Notes: a model not told the origin generated them from the sequence alone. Positions 1-13,277 are shown, counted from the first letter of the stretch. The stretch: 64,000 nucleotides of DNA from Bradyrhizobium hipponense (GCF_008123965.1 NZ_VSTH01000078.1:62001-126000), one strand, 5' to 3'. Numbers and translations: made by a program.

Positions 1-1129
1 TGGCAGGCACGAGCTGCACCTCGGGACCCGCGAGCCTGATCTGGCCGCCGAGCGAATAGGGCGCAAGCTCCTCGTCGATCAGCTTCGACAATTCGGCGCC
101 CTGCCAGCTCGACAGCGACAGGATGGTGTGAACGCGTGCCAGCGCATTGATGCGCCCTTCGACGGCATTGACATATGCCTTGACCTCGTCGGCACGGGTG
201 AGGCGCACGATCGATTGGGCCAGCGCCAGCGCATTCTTGGCACGATGATCGACTTCACGCGCGAGCAGATTCTGCCGCTCTTCGGCACGCTTGCGTTCGG
301 TGATGTCCACGGTGACACCGCTCACCCGCACCACGCGGCCGCTCCCATCGATGGTCGCGGCAGCCGTGCCGACGCACCAACGCACGTCGCCGTCGGGCCG
401 CACAATGCGGAACTCCGTTTCGTAAGCGCGCGAGCCTTTGTTGAATTCGGCGATCGCCTTGCGCAACTCATCGACGTCATCGGGGTGCAACAGAGCCTGG
501 ACGTTGGCCGGATTGACGTTAAAATTCTCAGGGCTAACGCCGAAGATACGATATTGGCCTTCGTCCCACATCCAGTCGCCGTTGATCCAGTCCCAGTCCC
601 ACGATCCCATCTTGCCGGCGGCGATCGCCATGCTGCGCCGCTGCTCGCTCTCGCGCAGCTTCGCGGTCGAATTCTCCAGTTCGGCGGTGCGCGCGCGGAC
701 GCGGTCCTCGAGCTCCTGGTTCCACCGCTCGAGCTCGCGCGTCTTGCGGTAGAGCTCGGCAAACACCTTGATCTTGGCGCGCAGCACCTCCGGCACGACC
801 GGCACGGGCACGTAGTCGACGGCGCCCATCTCGTAACCGCGGAGGCGATCGATGTCGCTCACCTGGATCGCGGAGATGAAGATCATCGCGGTCTTCTGGA
901 AACGCGGATGCTCGCGGATCATGGCGGCGAGCTCGAAGCCGTCGAGCTCGGGCATGCAGACATCGACCAGGATCACCGCGATCTCGGTCTTGAGCAGGAC
1001 CTCCAGCGCCTCGCGACCCGACGAGGCGATCACGAGGTTCTCGCCGAGATCCTTCAAGATCACCTCATAGGCGAGCAGCTTGGCCGGCTGGTCGTCGACG
1101 AGGAGGATGTTGACCTTTTCGTGGTCCAT
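1..1129 (-). CDS. Response regulator / PAS / HWE-family histidine kinase, 3' end cut by window edge
   Basis: The ATG at 1129 opens a receiver domain (residues ~5-120) with LLVDDQ and the phospho-acceptor Asp in LVDVCMP. A coiled linker and a PAS domain with PAC-like end (~165-290) follow. The kinase part begins with EVDHRAKNALALAQS, the H-box of HWE/HisKA_2 kinases; the ATPase domain lies beyond position 1. HWE kinases autophosphorylate on this His and, in alphaproteobacteria, often feed the PhyR-NepR-EcfG stress pathway (known for the family; the link here is inferred). It starts 11 bp after the stop of the giant hybrid kinase, so the two are probably cotranscribed and may form one phosphorelay. 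No membrane segment is seen, so it is cytosolic. Confidence 0.9.
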   Translation of the reverse strand, partial: MDHEKVNILLVDDQPAKLLAYEVILKDLGENLVIASSGREALEVLLKTEIAVILVDVCMPELDGFELAAMIREHPRFQKTAMIFISAIQVSDIDRLRGYEMGAVDYVPVPVVPEVLRAKIKVFAELYRKTRELERWNQELEDRVRARTAELENSTAKLRESEQRRSMAIAAGKMGSWDWDWINGDWMWDEGQYRIFGVSPENFNVNPANVQALLHPDDVDELRKAIAEFNKGSRAYETEFRIVRPDGDVRWCVGTAAATIDGSGRVVRVSGVTVDITERKRAEERQNLLAREVDHRAKNALALAQSIVRLTRADEVKAYVNAVEGRINALARVHTILSLSSWQGAELSKLIDEELAPYSLGGQIRLAGPEVQLVPA

Positions 1130-1140
1130 TCTGGTCCCGA

Positions 1141-7431
<6,291 letters not shown>

Positions 7432-7645
7432 ATGATTCCCCCGCAGGCGTTGGCCGAATCCAAGGCCAGACGCAATTGTCAAACTAGAGCGTCAGCCAAA
7501 TTCCAAATCAAGCGCCAAGGTTGCGGCGCGCGAAAATGGAACCTGCTCTACTCAGCCCAATTGCGATAACGGCGAGGGAGGACGTCGGTTCCATCCCTTT
7601 CAGAAGAAGTTTCCGTCCCGCAGGTATCCTAGATAGAGGCCCTTC

Positions 7646-7671
7646 GGAACAGCGCACAGGCCCTGTGGTTG
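7646..7671 (+). promoter_or_regulatory. Candidate EcfG-type stress promoter
   Basis: GGAAC at 7646-7650 is followed after 16 bases by GGTT (7667-7670). This resembles the GGAAC-N16/17-CGTT consensus of EcfG general-stress promoters. It lies about 25 bp before the start codon at 7696. Pattern match only. Confidence 0.45.
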
Positions 7672-7695
7672 GCCCGCAAAAACATGGAGAGACGC

Positions 7696-7992
7696 ATGCG
7701 AGCCGTGTTTGCAGCGATTATCGTCAGCTTGTTCGTCGCCGGATCGGCGCTGGCGCAGGGGGGCGCACCCAGCGGACGCGGGGCCGTGACCGGTGATCCC
7801 GCGGCAAGCTCCGCAACCCCGCGCGCCGATTCGCCCACGACAGGCGCGGCGACAAGGCCGAGCCCGAGCGGCAGCGGCACTTCGACCTCGGGCGGCAAGG
7901 ATGACAATGGCGATGCGGGCCGTGACAAGATGCCCGAGAGCGACCGTACGGTGCGCCCCGAGAGCCAGCAGCGGCATTCGGACGACAAATGA
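7696..7992 (+). CDS. Small exported hydrophilic protein, unknown function
   Basis: A 98-aa protein with a Sec signal peptide (MRAVFAAIIVSLFVAGSALA, then QGG). The mature part is disordered and rich in Ser, Gly, Pro, Thr and Asp. The start at 7696 is chosen because GGAGAG lies four bases upstream; starts at 7669 and 7684 would only add a polar tail before the signal. A GGAAC-N16-GGTT promoter candidate lies directly upstream, which fits a stress-induced periplasmic protein. It ends 6 bp from the end of the convergent gene 7999-8514. No family recognised. Confidence 0.75.
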   Translation: MRAVFAAIIVSLFVAGSALAQGGAPSGRGAVTGDPAASSATPRADSPTTGAATRPSPSGSGTSTSGGKDDNGDAGRDKMPESDRTVRPESQQRHSDDK

Positions 7993-7998
7993 TCGCGG

Positions 7999-8514
7999 CT
8001 ACTTGTCGGCCATCGTGCGCTCCGCGTCCTTGACTTGGCCGCGCAGCTTAGGCAGCTGTTCGCGCGCGAAGGCGGCCAGTGCGGGATTGTCCGGCCCGTT
8101 CAGATAGTGCTCGAGCAGGGTGATAACGGACTCATATTCGGGGATTTGCGCGGCATAGAAGCTTCTGACGTAAGTTGGTCCGTCCGAGGCTTCGGGCTCG
8201 ACGAGGCTGGCGCCGGGCGCGGTCTTGCAGGCGTGTGGCTCGGCACCAATCGCTTGCTGAATTTCCTTCAGCGCCTTGTCGCGCTTGGCTGCTTCCTCGA
8301 CTCGCAAGGCGGCAAGATTTTTGACCTCCGCATTGCCCTTCAGGTCGGCGCCCTCCAACAGGTCCTGCTGAAAGTGGCTGAAGGCGTAGAGGCTGCTGAC
8401 GACGTCGTTCGCGGTCGGCGTGCGCTCCCTACGCGTCCGCTCGCCGATGTTGTCCGCAAGCGCCGCCGTGCCGATGAATGCCAAGACGATCGCGACAAGA
8501 ACTCGCATGACCAT
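7999..8514 (-). CDS. Exported DUF4142-like protein
   Basis: 171 aa with a signal peptide ending near ALA-D (residues 1-21). The mature part is helical and Glu/Lys/Ala-rich, with a DLLEGADLKGNAEVKNLA segment that recalls the ferritin-like DUF4142 family of periplasmic proteins. The assignment rests on pattern and length, not on catalytic residues. It is transcribed away from the small gene at 8603 and converges on 7696-7992. DUF4142 proteins are often linked to envelope stress; nothing specific can be shown here. Confidence 0.75.
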   Translation of the reverse strand: MVMRVLVAIVLAFIGTAALADNIGERTRRERTPTANDVVSSLYAFSHFQQDLLEGADLKGNAEVKNLAALRVEEAAKRDKALKEIQQAIGAEPHACKTAPGASLVEPEASDGPTYVRSFYAAQIPEYESVITLLEHYLNGPDNPALAAFAREQLPKLRGQVKDAERTMADK

Positions 8515-8602
8515 CCAATGACCGATGGCGCGCGAAGTTCCGCGAACATTACGATCTGGTAGGGCGGTTGCGGGACCGAGGTTCCGGCCCCATGTCTTTA
8601 AG

Positions 8603-8797
8603 ATGAAGCAATCAGATATCTTCAGAGATAACGCCGAAAACTGCCTGCAGCTGGCCGAACGCGCGGAAGGCCAGCCGAGCTACAAGCGCTATTCGCGCAT
8701 GGCGGAGGCCTGGATGGCGCTCGCGAATGAGCAGGACTGGCTCGATGGCGAAATCCCGCCCGTTACGGACCGCGTCCCCCACAAGCAGGATGTGTGA
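8603..8797 (+). CDS. Small conserved protein of 64 aa
   Basis: It starts MKQSDIFRDNAENC and continues with an amphipathic helix (LAERAEGQPSYKRYSRMAEAW). Similar short cytosolic proteins are common in Bradyrhizobium, usually in several copies, with no known role. The ATG at 8603 is preferred over the in-frame start at 8525 because the conserved motif begins there. There is no clear Shine-Dalgarno. The stop codon overlaps the first of two operator-like dyads at 8794-8837. Confidence 0.7.
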   Translation: MKQSDIFRDNAENCLQLAERAEGQPSYKRYSRMAEAWMALANEQDWLDGEIPPVTDRVPHKQDV

Positions 8798-8837
8798 GCG
8801 CTCACGCTTGCGCCAAACTCCGTGTGAGTCCGCTCAC
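8794..8837. promoter_or_regulatory. Two operator-like inverted repeats 31 bp apart
   Basis: Dyad 1 is GTGAGCGCTCAC at 8794-8805, a perfect palindrome. Dyad 2 is GTGAG-TCCG-CTCAC at 8824-8837. Their centres are about 31 bp (three helical turns) apart. The core matches LacI-family operators (GTGAGCGCTCAC is the core of the ideal lac operator). They lie 80-120 bp upstream of the small gene at 8916. No LacI-type regulator is in the window. Confidence 0.4.
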
Positions 8838-8915
8838 GGAATGAAGGCGACAAATCCACGATGATTAGCGAATAGTCGATCGCGTTGATTTTCGGTTCCA
8901 GAAGGAGGATTTGCG

Positions 8916-9047
8916 ATGGCTCCACGTCTAGCCCTTCTCTCACTCATCCTTGCCTTCGGCGTCTCCGTCGCGTTCGCGACGGTGACCACCGTGCGGCAAG
9001 TGCATCTGGCGAGTACACAGGCCACGGTACGCGCGGCACACAGCTAG
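8916..9047 (+). CDS. 43-aa membrane or exported small protein
   Basis: The ATG at 8916 is preceded by a very strong ribosome site (GAAGGAGGA, 8901-8909). The product starts with a hydrophobic stretch (LALLSLILAFGVSVAFA), either a signal peptide or a single membrane anchor, followed by about 20 polar residues. Too short to assign to a family. The strong ribosome site and hydrophobic segment argue that it is a real gene. Two operator-like dyads lie upstream. Confidence 0.6.
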   Translation: MAPRLALLSLILAFGVSVAFATVTTVRQVHLASTQATVRAAHS

Positions 9048-9071
9048 CAACAAGTCGCTCTCGCACGGGCC

Positions 9072-9096
9072 GGAACCTTCGACACGCCGACGCGTA
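9072..9096 (+). promoter_or_regulatory. Weak EcfG-type promoter candidate
   Basis: GGAAC (9072-9076), a 16-base spacer and CGTA (9093-9096), 37 bp before the start at 9133. The -10 differs from CGTT by one base, so this is less certain than the others in the region. Confidence 0.25.
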
Positions 9097-9132
9097 AGCG
9101 CTTCGAGACATCAGAGGAGGCGAGAGGACATC

Positions 9133-9339
9133 ATGGTCCATTGCGATCAAGGCATTGTCAGAGACAAGCGCGGTGAACAGCAGCCGCGCGATAAGCAGCG
9201 TGCGCAGAGTGTGCACAAGTCGGGGCCGAAGGGTTCGCCCTCGCGAGAGGCGACACGCGATCCCAAGCTGAACGACGACAGCAAGACGCCCGGCTCAGGC
9301 ATGACACCGGATGATTCCGACGGCGCGCCGAGCGGCTAG
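9133..9339 (+). CDS. 68-aa hydrophilic protein, unknown
   Basis: Starts MVHCDQGIVRDKRGEQQ after a good ribosome site (GAGAGGA). The rest is highly charged and Gly/Pro/Ser-rich (KSGPKGSPSREATRD, then TPGSGMTPDDSDG) and probably disordered. It resembles the short hydrophilic proteins found in stress regulons of rhizobia, but no family can be named. It follows a weak GGAAC-type promoter candidate. Confidence 0.6.
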   Translation: MVHCDQGIVRDKRGEQQPRDKQRAQSVHKSGPKGSPSREATRDPKLNDDSKTPGSGMTPDDSDGAPSG

Positions 9340-9474
9340 TTTTCACGAGGAACGAATCCGCGCGCGGAGAGTCGAAAGTTTGCTTCCGGCTGTCATGCCC
9401 CCGGTGCGCCGGAAGCAGTCTCCAAGGACGGTCCTGGCACACCTGTGCCGGGGCCGTTTGCTTATGAAATATCT

Positions 9475-9729
9475 TCAGTCTTCCGTGTCGCCCGGCTGAG
9501 CTCGATTGCCGCGGATGTGCCCGTCGGCCCCCCGCCCGAACACGCCATAATTGCTTGATTTGATCCCTGGTGGGCCGTCGGGGACGGCACCGGCAAGCCC
9601 GATCTTGAGAAGCTCGCGGACCGCTGCGGCACGCGTCGGCATACGATGCTTGAAGCGGAAATCATCGACTGCGGCCAACTCTTCCGGCGAGAGCATGACC
9701 TGGAGGCGCTCGGCGCGAAGATCATTCAT
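9475..9729 (-). CDS. Ribbon-helix-helix-like small protein
   Basis: 84 aa. Residues ~5-45 (RLQVMLSPEELAAVDDFRF, then PTRAAAVRELLKIGL) have the beta-strand plus two-helix pattern of a ribbon-helix-helix (MetJ/Arc-type) DNA-binding domain. The tail is Gly-rich and polar. A strong GGAAC-N16-GGTT site lies 40-64 bp upstream, so it may be a stress-induced small regulator. No partner toxin gene is adjacent, which argues against a toxin-antitoxin pair. Confidence 0.7.
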   Translation of the reverse strand: MNDLRAERLQVMLSPEELAAVDDFRFKHRMPTRAAAVRELLKIGLAGAVPDGPPGIKSSNYGVFGRGADGHIRGNRAQPGDTED

Positions 9730-9768
9730 GACTCACCACATCGAATGTGCAGCTTGAGTAGTTTACTC

Positions 9769-9793
9769 AACCGCCTAACCCGACGCGGGTTCC
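9769..9793 (-). promoter_or_regulatory. Candidate EcfG-type stress promoter
   Basis: On the minus strand GGAAC (9793-9789), a 16-base spacer, then GGTT (9772-9769), upstream of the ribbon-helix-helix gene that starts at 9729. Confidence 0.5.
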
Positions 9794-9907
9794 ACAAAAG
9801 TCGGAAAGAGCATCAAATTAGTAAAATAATCCAATGAAATCAATAGTTTGTGTGTTGGGAAGGTGCGAGGACTGATGCATACTGCGAAACGGGAATGGAG
9901 ACTCACC

Positions 9908-10087
9908 ATGACGGATGAAGTCAGGTTACCCCGCAAGCTTTCCGAAGAACCGGAAGCACCCAAGCCGGTGCGTGCGAGCCATCAGAAGGTTATCGAGCAA
10001 GTGGAGCGCTGGGCCAATAGCCCGGGCCTGCAACCGCCGAAGCCCCAACCGCCGAAGCCCCAACCGCCAGAGGAGCGAAATGCGTAA
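9908..10087 (+). CDS. 59-aa protein with a proline-rich repeat tail
   Basis: Starts MTDEVRLPRKLSEEPEAPK at 9908, with GGAG about eight bases upstream. The C-terminus carries QPPKPQPPKPQPP, encoded by two exact 15-bp repeats (10031-10060) and part of a third. The N-terminal region has a short helix (HQKVIEQVERWA). The last eight bases overlap the start of the next gene, so the two are translationally coupled. Function unknown. Confidence 0.65.
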   Translation: MTDEVRLPRKLSEEPEAPKPVRASHQKVIEQVERWANSPGLQPPKPQPPKPQPPEERNA

Positions 10088-10274
10088 GCGGTCGATGCCA
10101 CACACATTCATGGAGCGTATCGAGGCGCAGAAATGCCGGCTTGAACGTGAGTCGGCGAACCTGCCGGATGGCAAGCAGTGCGACGCTGTTGCTGCGCGGC
10201 TCGAGCAGCTTCGCGCCGCGGCCGAGATGCACGAATTTCTGTCGTCACGGGAGGTGGTGGGGGTTCTTCGCTGA
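10080..10274 (+). CDS. 64-aa helical protein coupled to the preceding gene
   Basis: The ATG at 10080 lies inside the end of the preceding gene, behind AGAGGAG. The product (MRKRSMPHTFMERIEAQKC, then a helix with AARLEQLRAAAEMHEFL) is short and amphipathic. Its last 30 bp overlap the 3' end of the convergent DUF3147 gene. Unknown function; it resembles the many short hypothetical proteins of Bradyrhizobium. Confidence 0.55.
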   Translation: MRKRSMPHTFMERIEAQKCRLERESANLPDGKQCDAVAARLEQLRAAAEMHEFLSSREVVGVLR

Positions 10275-10733
10275 TGGTGGGCAGCGCCCGGACCGTCGCG
10301 CACGATGGGACACGATGCGGAGCTTCCGCCTGAGCCACCACGCCGACACTGAGACAACGGCCCATGCCGTCAGGGCTGCGGCGAAGGCGCCAAGGACGCT
10401 TGCAGCTGCGGTGAGATAGAAAACGGCAGCGAATGCCACAAGACCAATACTTCCCCAGGCAGCGCCGGCCGCATCGAGCGCAGCCGCCTCTTGCCCGCGC
10501 CGCCGACCGCTGAGACCGGCCTTTTCCTTGGTGCGGCGCTCATGGCTTTCTACCAGCGTGGCGCTGGCGCAGAAGATGGCGGGGAGCGCGAGGAAGAGAC
10601 CACCGACAGACACACCGAGGTTCGCACCCAGGGCACCTGTGAGCATGGTCGCCAAGCCGCCCAGCAGGAAGCGAACGCCATACTCGTACCAGCGAGTCTG
10701 TTCCAGCGCGGAGAGTGACAGCTTGACCGGCAT
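10245..10733 (-). CDS. DUF3147 membrane protein (second copy)
   Basis: 162 aa. Four hydrophobic segments are visible, with the DUF3147 hallmarks RWYEYGVRFLLGG near the start, GGLFLALPAIF, and the loop with SHERRTKEKAGL before an Ala-rich helix. The start at 10733 overlaps the preceding stop by one base (TGATG), which is translational coupling. The gene upstream is a shorter DUF3147 paralogue, so the two may form a heteromer. Function of the family is unknown. Confidence 0.85.
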   Translation of the reverse strand: MPVKLSLSALEQTRWYEYGVRFLLGGLATMLTGALGANLGVSVGGLFLALPAIFCASATLVESHERRTKEKAGLSGRRRGQEAAALDAAGAAWGSIGLVAFAAVFYLTAAASVLGAFAAALTAWAVVSVSAWWLRRKLRIVSHRARRSGRCPPSAKNPHHLP

Positions 10734-11080
10734 CAGGCCGCCCCTCCCAGGCCCGCGAGCAGTCCGAAGGCGACCGCAAGCCACACGGTCAAAGCGAGGG
10801 TGGTAGCCGGCAACGCATTCAGACGGTATCGCATCAACAGATGGCAGACGACGACGCTGTAGCAGCCGAGGGCAACAGCGCCATAGATCATGGTCCAGCT
10901 TTCGGCGGCGGCATAGTGAGATCCGTGCCGGACGACGGCGATGCCAAGCGTGGCCAGTGCGACGGAAGGGGCGGCGCCCAAGAGGCCTGCAAAGCTCTTC
11001 GGCCTGAACATGTCGCCGAGGATCGCGAACGCGGAGACGATCACGCCGCCGGCAATGAAGCGCACGATATATTCGGTCAT
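10733..11080 (-). CDS. DUF3147-type small membrane protein (first copy)
   Basis: 115 aa with about four hydrophobic helices. It begins MTEYIVRFIAGGVIVSAFA and contains FAGLLGAAPSVALATLGI, corresponding to the GGLFLALPAIF region of its neighbour. It overlaps the stop of the upstream PAP2 gene by 4 bp (ATGA) and the start of the next DUF3147 gene by 1 bp. Tight packing suggests one membrane complex or pathway with the phosphatase. Confidence 0.8.
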   Translation of the reverse strand: MTEYIVRFIAGGVIVSAFAILGDMFRPKSFAGLLGAAPSVALATLGIAVVRHGSHYAAAESWTMIYGAVALGCYSVVVCHLLMRYRLNALPATTLALTVWLAVAFGLLAGLGGAA

Positions 11081-11679
11081 GACCGTGCCTGTGACTTGTC
11101 TTGCCGGCTGCGCGATTCTTGCCGGCTGCGTGACTTTGCCAGCGTCAATGGCCGCACGAGTCTTTCCACGACAGCGCCGAGCGCGAAGCCTGCCACCACG
11201 TCGCTCGTCCAATGCGCGAGCAGCGCAATCCGCGTCAGCGAAAGCGCGACCGCAACCGAGCGCACCACGCGCCGCGACGTCGGCGGCAGCAAGCCCGCCG
11301 CCGAGGCAAGTGCGCCCATATGAACGGCGTGGCCGGAGGGGAAGGCGTCGCGCGGCTGTCCGGAGACAGGGACGCCTTTTTGATGTCCGCGTACGGTCAA
11401 CCGGTCCGGCCTGGTCTGATCGAACATGGATTTCAGGACATGTGGCAGCAAGGCGGTCGCCAGCGAAACAGTCAGAACGTGGTTGGCGATGCGGCGCTGC
11501 CGCGGCTGCACAAGGTGGGCATAGAGCCATCCGGCCCCAGCCAGCGCGAGCAGCACGTGCTCGTCAGCGCCCCAGGTCAGGGTCTGTGCGGTGCGCTCAA
11601 TGCCTGAATTGGTGTGCATCGCGATTTCGTTCGCGATGGCTGTGTCGATGCGGGTGGGTCTGACCTCTACTAACGCCAT
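11077..11679 (-). CDS. PAP2-family membrane phosphatase
   Basis: 200 aa. The three PAP2 motifs are present: KSMFDQTRPDR (KX6RP), PSGHAVH (PSGH), and TRIALLAHWTSDVVAG (RX5HX3D, with Thr in place of the usual Ser before Arg). Several hydrophobic helices place it in the inner membrane. Such enzymes dephosphorylate lipid phosphates such as undecaprenyl pyrophosphate or phosphatidic acid; the substrate cannot be told. It is the first gene of a coupled operon with two DUF3147 genes. Confidence 0.85.
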   Translation of the reverse strand: MALVEVRPTRIDTAIANEIAMHTNSGIERTAQTLTWGADEHVLLALAGAGWLYAHLVQPRQRRIANHVLTVSLATALLPHVLKSMFDQTRPDRLTVRGHQKGVPVSGQPRDAFPSGHAVHMGALASAAGLLPPTSRRVVRSVAVALSLTRIALLAHWTSDVVAGFALGAVVERLVRPLTLAKSRSRQESRSRQDKSQARS

Positions 11680-11778
11680 CGTTCTGCGGTGAACTATCCT
11701 TAATGATCCTCTTGTAAAGCTTCAGTGACAATGAAGGTTCCTCGCCGGCGAGCCGCTCTCCTGCGGCCCCGATCGCGG

Positions 11779-12000
11779 CTACGGTTGGCCAGCTCCGCCG
11801 GAAGCGCCATACACTTGGCCGGTGGCATAGCTGGCGTCAGCCGCCGCAAGCTGCACGTAGATCGAGGCGAGCTCGACGGGCTGGCCCGGACGGCAAAGCG
11901 GCGTCATGCCGCCGAATTTTTCCTGCGCGTTGCCCTTCTGCTCGGCGAGCTTGCTCGATTCGATCTCGAACATGTCGCTGGTCGTTGCACCGATCAGCAC
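11779..12000 (-). pseudogene. Chimeric remnant: DUF4142-like piece fused to the C-terminus of a short-chain dehydrogenase
   Basis: The frame reads SDMFEIESSKLAEQKGNAQEKF, which looks like the beginning of a mature DUF4142 protein. After FGGMTPLC it switches to RPGQPVELASIYVQLAAADA and GQVYGASGGAGQP, the last ~40 residues of a YhdG-type glucose/ribitol dehydrogenase. Both parents are incomplete: no signal peptide for the first, no Rossmann fold or catalytic Tyr-Lys for the second. The best explanation is a deletion that joined two formerly separate stress genes. The open frame extends to about 12021. Confidence 0.65.
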
Positions 12001-12027
12001 GATGCAAAGGCGGATGTTCCTGAGCGG

Positions 12028-12255
12028 CTAGTCGGCTCGATTGCGGCCGGTGCGCGGATTGATCGGGTCGGTCGGCTCGCGCCGAAGTCTCTCCGGCAGG
12101 AATGCCTCGGCGGACGAAGCGGAGGGCGCCGAGCGAACGTCGGCATGACGCTGCGCCCGCTCGTGCGGTGTCTGGTTGGGTTTGATCTGCCGTTTCACGT
12201 CGACGCCGTCGACCGGATCGTTGACGCCGTGCTGGATGTCGCGAAAGTCGCTCAT
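12028..12255 (-). CDS. 75-aa hydrophilic protein, unknown
   Basis: The ATG at 12255 follows a strong ribosome site (AAGGAG). The sequence starts MSDFRDIQHGVNDPVDGVDVK and ends in a charged Pro/Arg-rich tail (TDPINPRTGRNRAD). It lies 3 bp after the truncated TPP-enzyme remnant and shares its upstream EcfG-like promoter, which may explain why that promoter is kept. No domain recognised. Confidence 0.65.
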   Translation of the reverse strand: MSDFRDIQHGVNDPVDGVDVKRQIKPNQTPHERAQRHADVRSAPSASSAEAFLPERLRREPTDPINPRTGRNRAD

Positions 12256-12258
12256 GGT

Positions 12259-12585
12259 TCACTCCTTTCCGGGCAGGATCGACTCGAGCATCTGCCGTGC
12301 CGCTCCCTTGATCACCCCGGCTTCGTTCGGATCGCCCTTCATCAGTGCGAGCGAGAAGTTTTTCGCCTGCTGCAACGTGACGTGTGGCGGCAGCGGCGTC
12401 TCGGCCGCCCCGCCGATGAGGCCGACCTCCATGGGAAGCCGCGCCTGGACGAAGCCGATCTTGCCGTCGGCGCGTTGAAGCGCGCCGAATACGCCGTTGA
12501 TGCCATCTCCGGGATAGCCAAATATGTGGCGCACGCCCCATTGATGCAGACGCTGGACGATGAAGTCGGAGACGGTCTGGGTCAT
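12259..12585 (-). pseudogene. Internally deleted thiamine-pyrophosphate enzyme (pyruvate oxidase-like)
   Basis: The first ~47 residues (MTQTVSDFIVQRLHQWGVRH, GYPGDGINGVFGALQRADGK) are a textbook N-terminus of the acetolactate synthase / pyruvate oxidase family. From about residue 50 the sequence becomes PLPPHVTLQQAKNFSLALMK and ends ILPGKE, a normal C-terminus of the same family. Around 480 of the usual ~590 residues are missing, including the FAD-like and TPP-binding domains, yet the frame is intact. It cannot be active as an enzyme. It keeps a start, a promoter candidate at 12616-12640, and a small gene 3 bp downstream. Confidence 0.75.
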
Positions 12586-12615
12586 CGCGGTTGGCTCCCT
12601 GGTGTGACGATCGAG

Positions 12616-12640
12616 AACCCTCCGTCTCCGGTGATGTTCC
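12616..12640 (-). promoter_or_regulatory. Candidate EcfG-type stress promoter
   Basis: Minus-strand GGAAC (12640-12636), a 16-base spacer and GGTT (12619-12616), 31 bp upstream of the start at 12585. It would drive the TPP-enzyme remnant and the 12028-12255 gene. Confidence 0.45.
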
Positions 12641-12663
12641 TCAACTCTCGCGGAACATGCGCC

Positions 12664-12689
12664 GGAACGATCGCTCGCTTGTCCGGGTT
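12664..12689 (+). promoter_or_regulatory. Candidate EcfG-type stress promoter
   Basis: GGAAC (12664-12668), a 17-base spacer and GGTT (12686-12689), 32 bp before the PRC-barrel gene. It is back to back with the minus-strand candidate at 12616-12640. Confidence 0.4.
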
Positions 12690-12720
12690 ATCTTTGTTTA
12701 GGCTGAGCGGAGAAAATGAG

Positions 12721-13095
12721 ATGTTGAATCGAGGCGAACTGGACCAAAACGAGATGGGCCGGTTGATCGGTAGCGACAAGGTCGAGGGAACATCGGTCTA
12801 TGGCGCCGATCGCAACAAGATCGGCTCGATTGAGCGCGTGATGATCGACAAGATCAGCGGCAAGGTGTCCTACGCCGTGCTCGGCTTTGGCGGATTTCTG
12901 GGGCTCGGTAACGACCACTATCCGTTGCCCTGGCAATCGCTGAAATATGACACCGAGCTCGGAGGATACATCATCGGCATCACCACCAAGGAGCTGAGCC
13001 GCGCGCCGAAATATAGCGAAAAGGGCGAGTGGAACTGGGGGGACGACGTGGCGGTGCGCGGGATCAACGCCTATTACGGCGTTCCCTTCCCTTAG
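12721..13095 (+). CDS. PRC-barrel domain protein
   Basis: 124 aa. Residues ~15-95 form a PRC barrel: LIGSDKVEGTSVYGADRNKIG, then SIERVMIDKISGKVSYAVLG and FGGFLGLGNDHYPLPWQSL, the usual order for these stress-associated proteins. The start at 12721 has GGAG about eight bases upstream. The family is often found among general-stress genes of Bradyrhizobium and Methylobacterium; its molecular role is unknown. A promoter candidate lies just upstream and a small hydrophilic gene follows after 20 bp. Confidence 0.85.
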   Translation: MLNRGELDQNEMGRLIGSDKVEGTSVYGADRNKIGSIERVMIDKISGKVSYAVLGFGGFLGLGNDHYPLPWQSLKYDTELGGYIIGITTKELSRAPKYSEKGEWNWGDDVAVRGINAYYGVPFP

Positions 13096-13115
13096 GGATC
13101 ACCGAGGAACACGCG

Positions 13116-13277
13116 ATGAGCAAGGAAAAGCCTACCGACGATCCGCGGCGCCAGAGTGACTGGGGATCGCACCGCCAGACGGACAAGCCCTGGAAGGGCA
13201 ATCCGGAGAAGGAGCAGGGATCGGACGACAAGGTCAAGCCCGATCTCGAAAAATGGCATCAGACGAAGACGCACTGA
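13116..13277 (+). CDS. 53-aa hydrophilic protein
   Basis: Starts MSKEKPTDDPRRQSDWGSHR after GAGGAA, and ends DLEKWHQTKTH. Entirely charged and polar, probably disordered in solution, like other short stress-associated proteins. Its position 20 bp behind the PRC-barrel gene suggests cotranscription. No homologous family can be named. Confidence 0.65.
   Translation: MSKEKPTDDPRRQSDWGSHRQTDKPWKGNPEKEQGSDDKVKPDLEKWHQTKTH

Noticed and set aside
9475..9729. Antitoxin of a toxin-antitoxin pair
   Set aside because: The RHH-like fold fits, but no toxin-type gene overlaps or adjoins it.
11725..11760. EcfG-like promoter for the PAP2 operon
   Set aside because: GGAAC is present on the minus strand, but the base group at the right distance is CTTT, not a GTT-type -10.
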